Source: an uncultured Mediterraneibacter sp. (lineage in GTDB: Bacteria; Bacillota; Clostridia; Lachnospirales; Lachnospiraceae). Taken from it: a stretch of DNA of 35,959 nt. This document shows positions 32,656-35,959 of this stretch, piece by piece. The stretch's first letter is position 1. The number at the start of each line of letters is the position of its first letter. Below the pieces are notes generated by a model. That model had not been told where the DNA came from, made no database searches, and was given only the letters and a program-made list of their open reading frames with translations. The stretch is taken from assembly GCA_944381495.1 (NCBI GenBank), contig CALWLJ010000029.1, positions 1-35,959 of the forward strand, read 5' to 3'. The translations under genes were made by a program, and so were the position numbers.

Positions 32656-34077
32656 CTACTCTCCCACAATGCACACACGGATCAGATTGGTCCTGCCGGG
32701 GATTCCCAGCGGAACGCCGCCTGCAAATACGACTCTGTCGCCGTCCTCGACCACGCCGTGTTCCTGAGCCGCCTCGATGGCTCTCAGGCAGAGGATCTCG
32801 GAGCTGTACTCTTCTCTTACAAACATGGGAAGAATTCCCCATGACATATTCAGCTGTCTGCATACTTTCTCCGAGCTGGAACAGCCGCCGATCAGGCAGT
32901 CCGGACGATATTTGGAGATCATCCGTGCCGTACAGCCTGTTTTGCTGGCTGCAAGTATGGCCTTTGCTTTCAGATCAATCGCCGTCATACATGCCGCATG
33001 GGAAATACCGTTTGTAATATCAAGATCTTCCTTCCGTTTTGTCTTGCGGAACTCCTCGTTATAATCAATATTCCGCTCCATGTGTACCGCGATCTTCACC
33101 ATCATCTTCAGCGCCTCCACCGGATATTTACCGGCGGCAGTCTCACCGGAAAGCATGATGGCGCTGGTTCCCTGATAAATGGCGTTTGCCACGTCCGTGG
33201 CCTCCGCACGGGTTGGCCTGGGATGGATCATCATGGAATCCAGCATCTGAGTAGCAGTAATAACCACCTTTCCGGCAGCGTATACTTTCTCGATGATCCT
33301 CTGCTGGATGATCGGAACATGCTCCAGAGGAATCTCCACGCCCATATCTCCTCTGGCGATCATAATGCCGTCCGCTGCCTCGATGATAGCGTCTATATTA
33401 TCCACGCCCTGCTGATTCTCGATCTTGGCAATGATATTGATGCACTGCCCGCCGTTGTCATCCAGCAGTTTGCGCATCTCCAGCACATCGTCCGCCGTAC
33501 GTGTAAAAGAAGCCGCAACAAAATCAAAATCTTCGGCAATACCAAAAAGCAGATCATCACGGTCCTTCGGACTGATAAACTGCATGTTCAGTTCCACTCC
33601 CGGCACATTGACTCCCTTGTGGTCAGAGATGTCTCCGCCATTGAGCACCGTACAGACAATGTCCTTTCCCTCAATCCGTTCTACCCGCATTCCAACCAGT
33701 CCGTCATCGATCAGAATATTATTTCCTGGTTTTACATCCTGATAAAGTTCCTTGTAGGAAACTGTCACACGCTCCTGGTCCCCTTCAATCTCGTCATTTA
33801 CCAGGGTAAACTCCTGTCCTTCCTGGAGAGTGATCTTATGGTCAGCGAAACAGCCAAGCCGGATCTCCGGCCCTTTGGTGTCCAGAAGAGCCGCAATAGG
33901 CTTGTTAAACTGTCTGCGCAGTTCCTTCAGCTTATCCAGCCGAGCCTTCTGTTCCTCATGGGTCCCGTGAGAGAAATTGAACCTTGCCACATCCATTCCC
34001 TCGCGGATCAGTGATTCCATTACTCCTTCTTTGTCTGTAGATGGTCCCAGCGTACATATGATCTTTGTTTTTCTCAT
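32656..34077 (-). CDS. pyk: Pyruvate kinase
   Basis: 473-aa glycolytic enzyme forming pyruvate and ATP from phosphoenolpyruvate and ADP. Present: N-terminal KTKIICTLGPST, LLDTKGPEIR, the active-site lysine in IIAKIENQQGV, IMIARGDMGVEIP and TATQMLDSM. It ends after the regulatory C-domain and lacks the extra PEP-utiliser domain found in some clostridial and Bacillus enzymes. The start follows GAAAGGAAAG. A leader of about 95 nt from an extended -10 promoter precedes it. Monocistronic. Confidence 0.97.
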   Translation of the reverse strand: MRKTKIICTLGPSTDKEGVMESLIREGMDVARFNFSHGTHEEQKARLDKLKELRRQFNKPIAALLDTKGPEIRLGCFADHKITLQEGQEFTLVNDEIEGDQERVTVSYKELYQDVKPGNNILIDDGLVGMRVERIEGKDIVCTVLNGGDISDHKGVNVPGVELNMQFISPKDRDDLLFGIAEDFDFVAASFTRTADDVLEMRKLLDDNGGQCINIIAKIENQQGVDNIDAIIEAADGIMIARGDMGVEIPLEHVPIIQQRIIEKVYAAGKVVITATQMLDSMMIHPRPTRAEATDVANAIYQGTSAIMLSGETAAGKYPVEALKMMVKIAVHMERNIDYNEEFRKTKRKEDLDITNGISHAACMTAIDLKAKAILAASKTGCTARMISKYRPDCLIGGCSSSEKVCRQLNMSWGILPMFVREEYSSEILCLRAIEAAQEHGVVEDGDRVVFAGGVPLGIPGRTNLIRVCIVGE

Positions 34078-34181
34078 AATCTTTCCTTTCCGGATAAATC
34101 CTCGTCTATCTTAAAATGCTTTCGGTATTCCGATAATGATCTTTCATTCTAAATTACTGTCAGAAATTACCGTATAAAAGT

Positions 34182-34190
34182 ATTATATCA
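34182..34190 (-). promoter_or_regulatory. Extended -10 promoter of pyk
   Basis: Minus strand TGATATAAT with a consensus TATAAT at 34187-34182. No good -35 at 17 bp. Confidence 0.45.
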
Positions 34191-34264
34191 TCGACACAGT
34201 ATGTTTATCCAGTAGGAATTCCGGGCTGGAGCTATATTTAACATGAATTTTTCATTGTGTATCA

Positions 34265-34315
34265 GCTGTCAGGGAGCGTCAGGAACGCCAGTAATCTGAC
34301 AGCCGATCTTTTTCT
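34265..34315 (+). terminator. Hairpin with T-run facing away from both neighbours
   Basis: GCTGTCAG (34265-34272) and CTGACAGC (34296-34303) with an inner GCGT/ACGC pairing, followed on the plus strand by CGATCTTTTTC. No plus-strand gene ends here; it may block antisense transcription or act weakly for the minus-strand gene ending at 34324. Confidence 0.4.
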
Positions 34316-34323
34316 TCCGCCTC

Positions 34324-35070
34324 TTATGCCTTTGCCGCCTCATTCACGCATCTGAGTGCGTTCAGACTTCTGGGAAATCCGATATAGGGCAGGCACTGGG
34401 AAATAATCTTGATGAGGAATGCTTTGTCATTGCCCACTTTCATATTGCCCGCAGCATGAGAAGTCAGCTGGGGCTCGCATCCTCCCTGAGCCGCCAGGAA
34501 GCAGAAAGTGATCATCTCTCTCTGCCTGTAGTCCAGACCAGTACGGGTATAGTAATCACCGAAACAGTTGCCTGACAGCCAGCGGTTGATATGACGGCTT
34601 TCCTCCGGTCCGGATGTGGCAAAGCCTTTCATTCCTTCTCCAAAGATATCTACCTGAGCCTGCTCGCCCTTTTCCACTCTGTCCTCTACCGTAGTGGTAG
34701 CCTGGCTTTCCAGAGGTAGCGCAATACCCAGCTCCGCAAATACCTCATTTACAATATCAAAGAACGGGCGGACCCGTCCGATTCCCAGATATGCGCATGC
34801 CTGATAGACGATCTCCTTGACTTCCACGGGAGTCACCCCGAGATTCAGCGCGCCGGGCAGGAGCTCACGGAACTCAACCGTTCCCTGACACCCTAACAGT
34901 GCGGACAAGATTGCCATCATTCTGGTCCTGTCATCCAGATCATCCTGATTTACCACTTCATCATAAGCAAAATTTGCGAAGAAATCCGCGAACTCCGGAT
35001 CCTTTGCGGAAAGCTTCAGGTCTCCCTCAGGGTATAATCTTCTGAAATATTTTTCTGCTGCTTCTGTCAT
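34324..35070 (-). CDS. Carboxymuconolactone decarboxylase-family protein, two repeats
   Basis: 248-aa all-helical protein with two CMD-like domains: residues ~25-100 (RTRMMAILSALLGCQGTVEF, then GVTPVEVKEIVYQACAYLGIG) and ~155-245 (LDYRQREMITFCFLAAQG, then KAFLIKIISQCLPYIGFPRSLNAL). Only a single Cys lies near the active region of the second repeat (CEPQLTSH), so an AhpD-type Cys-x-x-Cys peroxidase role is unlikely. Genuine decarboxylase activity in aromatic degradation is also doubtful in an anaerobe. It follows a cupin gene on the same strand by 163 bp, a pairing common in gut Firmicutes. Function unknown. Confidence 0.85.
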   Translation of the reverse strand: MTEAAEKYFRRLYPEGDLKLSAKDPEFADFFANFAYDEVVNQDDLDDRTRMMAILSALLGCQGTVEFRELLPGALNLGVTPVEVKEIVYQACAYLGIGRVRPFFDIVNEVFAELGIALPLESQATTTVEDRVEKGEQAQVDIFGEGMKGFATSGPEESRHINRWLSGNCFGDYYTRTGLDYRQREMITFCFLAAQGGCEPQLTSHAAGNMKVGNDKAFLIKIISQCLPYIGFPRSLNALRCVNEAAKA

Positions 35071-35114
35071 TTTTGATCTTCCTTTCTCTTCATTAATAAA
35101 TAGTGTTAATCATC

Positions 35115-35163
35115 ATAACCTGCCTGCTTTGCATCTGGTCTCCACAGGTTATTCGCAGGTTAT
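35115..35163. repeat. Three CAGGTTAT elements between cupin and CMD genes
   Basis: ATAACCTG at 35115-35122 (inverted), CAGGTTAT at 35145-35152 and again at 35156-35163. The two direct copies are 11 bp apart (one helical turn) and face the third, giving an operator-like layout 45-95 bp ahead of the CMD start codon. Confidence 0.4.
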
Positions 35164-35233
35164 ATCGTCTGTCCGGGATACTGTCCCATATGAATATAGA
35201 GAGGACTCACGCCCTCTCCAAATACATTGCATG

Positions 35234-35656
35234 CTATTTTAATTTTCCGTATTCTTCATCAGAAACAGGCTCAAGCCATTCATTTGATGCTCCTTCTGCC
35301 GGCACCTCAATGGCAAGATGCTGGAACCAGGAATCCGGTGCTGCGCCGTGCCAGTGCTTTACTTCCGGCGGGATGTTCACAACGTCTCCTGCCTTCAGCT
35401 CCTGTGCTTCTTTGCCCCACTCCTGATAATAGCCGCGGCCGCCTGTTACAAGCAGGATCTGGCCGCCTTTGTGATGGATATGCCAGTTATTACGGCACCC
35501 CGGCTCAAAAGTCACGTTGCCGATTCCCACTCTCTCTGTAGTGAGCATCTTCAGATAGCTCTGTCCGATGAAATACTGCGCGAACGCTGTGTTCGGCTCG
35601 CCCACCTCAAATACGTTTCCGCCGCCTAAGTCCTGTTTCATTTTCTCTGTATCCAT
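35234..35656 (-). CDS. Cupin-domain protein
   Basis: 140-aa single-domain cupin. Metal-ligand motif NNWHIHHKGGQILLVTGG (two His, and a Gln in place of the usual Glu) and the second motif GDVVNIPPEVKHWHGA with its His are present. The start at 35656 follows GGAGGCG. Such small cupins often accompany carboxymuconolactone decarboxylase-like proteins; an isomerase or dioxygenase-like reaction on a small metabolite is possible, but none can be named. A promoter lies 45 bp upstream. Confidence 0.88.
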   Translation of the reverse strand: MDTEKMKQDLGGGNVFEVGEPNTAFAQYFIGQSYLKMLTTERVGIGNVTFEPGCRNNWHIHHKGGQILLVTGGRGYYQEWGKEAQELKAGDVVNIPPEVKHWHGAAPDSWFQHLAIEVPAEGASNEWLEPVSDEEYGKLK

Positions 35657-35702
35657 GTGTAACGCCTCCAGCTTTTTATACAATTTCTTTTTATCTGTAT
35701 CT

Positions 35703-35731
35703 ATTGTATAACCGGCTGAGGCTATAGACAA
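35703..35731 (-). promoter_or_regulatory. Promoter of the cupin gene
   Basis: Minus strand TTGTCT (35731-35726), 17-bp spacer, TACAAT (35708-35703). Confidence 0.55.
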
Positions 35732-35790
35732 ATGCTTAGTTTACATGGTGGGGTATGCCCGGGAGGTATGATTATGAAACACCATTTACC

Positions 35791-35958
35791 CTATTCCCCC
35801 TTATTTTGCAACACATAATAAGTTCCCTTTGATTTTCCTTCTTTCTTGAGCACTTCTAAATTAGTTAATTCTCTTAATATCTTCAGTGCCCTTGACTCTT
35901 TTATATCCAGAAGTTTCTGCGCTTCTTTATTAGTTATCATTCCATTCTTTTCAACATA
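35791..35958 (-). CDS. C-terminal part of a winged-helix protein (cut by window edge)
   Basis: 55 in-frame codons before a TAG stop, continuing off the right end. The translation (MITNKEAQKLLDIKESRALKILRELTN is its middle, followed by VLKKEGKSKGTYYVL) reads as a winged-helix domain. Such C-terminal wings end many AlbA_2/RecG-like putative ATP-binding regulators and some Fic-type proteins, so the full gene is probably one of those. The upstream part is needed to decide. Confidence 0.6.
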   Translation of the reverse strand, partial: YVEKNGMITNKEAQKLLDIKESRALKILRELTNLEVLKKEGKSKGTYYVLQNKGE

Positions 35959-35959
35959 T

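Noticed and set aside
34324-35656. Aromatic (protocatechuate) degradation locus
   Set aside because: Only a CMD-like protein and a cupin are present; no ring-cleavage or lactonising genes accompany them.

Overview
The window looks like a chromosomal segment of a gut-type Lachnospiraceae (Clostridia, Bacillota). The evidence is indirect: moderate GC, strong AGGAGG-type ribosome binding sites, canonical sigma-A promoters, occasional TTG starts, a two-gene sufC-sufB pair without sufS/sufU/sufD, AsnA-type asparagine synthetase, a short pyruvate kinase, an NhaC antiporter and an SdpR/SdpI pair. I see no rRNA, tRNA, transposase, phage gene, CRISPR array or complete mobile element. Most of the window is ordinary metabolic and transport sequence in short operons. 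The notable material lies mostly in the regulatory DNA and RNA between genes.

Layout. 0.1-2.4 kb (minus): a PHP-domain phosphoesterase, a 63-aa membrane protein and a polytopic membrane protein with a very acidic tail. 2.4-3.1 kb: AT-rich, gene-poor spacer that may hold decayed coding sequence. 3.1-4.2 kb (plus): asnA from its own promoter. 4.3-7.0 kb (minus): a C39-like cysteine peptidase, nhaC behind a structured 5' leader, and a small PH-like protein. 7.2-10.0 kb: a GH13 alpha-glucosidase divergent from an AraC regulator. 10.0-13.7 kb (minus): thiamine salvage cluster thiW, thiM, thiE, HAD phosphatase, thiD, preceded by a membrane-anchored XRE regulator (13.75-14.27 kb). 14.4-17.0 kb: ybaK-like editing deacylase, a truncated XRE regulator on the opposite strand, and glpK. 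17.1-21.1 kb: lysR-sufC-sufB (minus) divergent from a YeiH-type transporter. 21.2-22.6 kb: an aspartate-type aminotransferase. 22.7-26.9 kb (minus): heterodimeric ABC exporter plus MarR regulator in one operon, with two MarR-like boxes on the promoter. 27.1-28.1 kb (plus): sdpR-sdpI with a perfect 22-bp operator-like palindrome. 28.2-30.2 kb (plus): a GH31 alpha-glucosidase. 30.3-32.5 kb: an AEC transporter divergent from a monoglyceride-lipase-like hydrolase. 32.6-34.1 kb: pyk. 34.3-35.7 kb (minus): a carboxymuconolactone-decarboxylase-like protein and a cupin. The window ends inside the 3' end of a winged-helix protein gene.

How the parts work together. GH13 and GH31 alpha-glucosidases, glycerol kinase, a lipase-like hydrolase and pyruvate kinase point to fermentation of starch-derived oligosaccharides and glycerides. 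The thi cluster recovers thiazole and HMP and joins them to thiamine phosphate, but contains no de novo synthesis gene. sufCB probably builds Fe-S clusters. The LysR gene lies just upstream of sufCB and is also divergent from the YeiH-type transporter, so it could tie sulfur handling to Fe-S assembly. The most interesting candidates are the approximately 90-nt multibranched leader of nhaC, the stripped-down sufCB with its LysR leader terminator, the thi cluster with an embedded phosphatase and no recognisable TPP riboswitch, and the MarR/ABC operon whose exporter has one degenerate ATP site.
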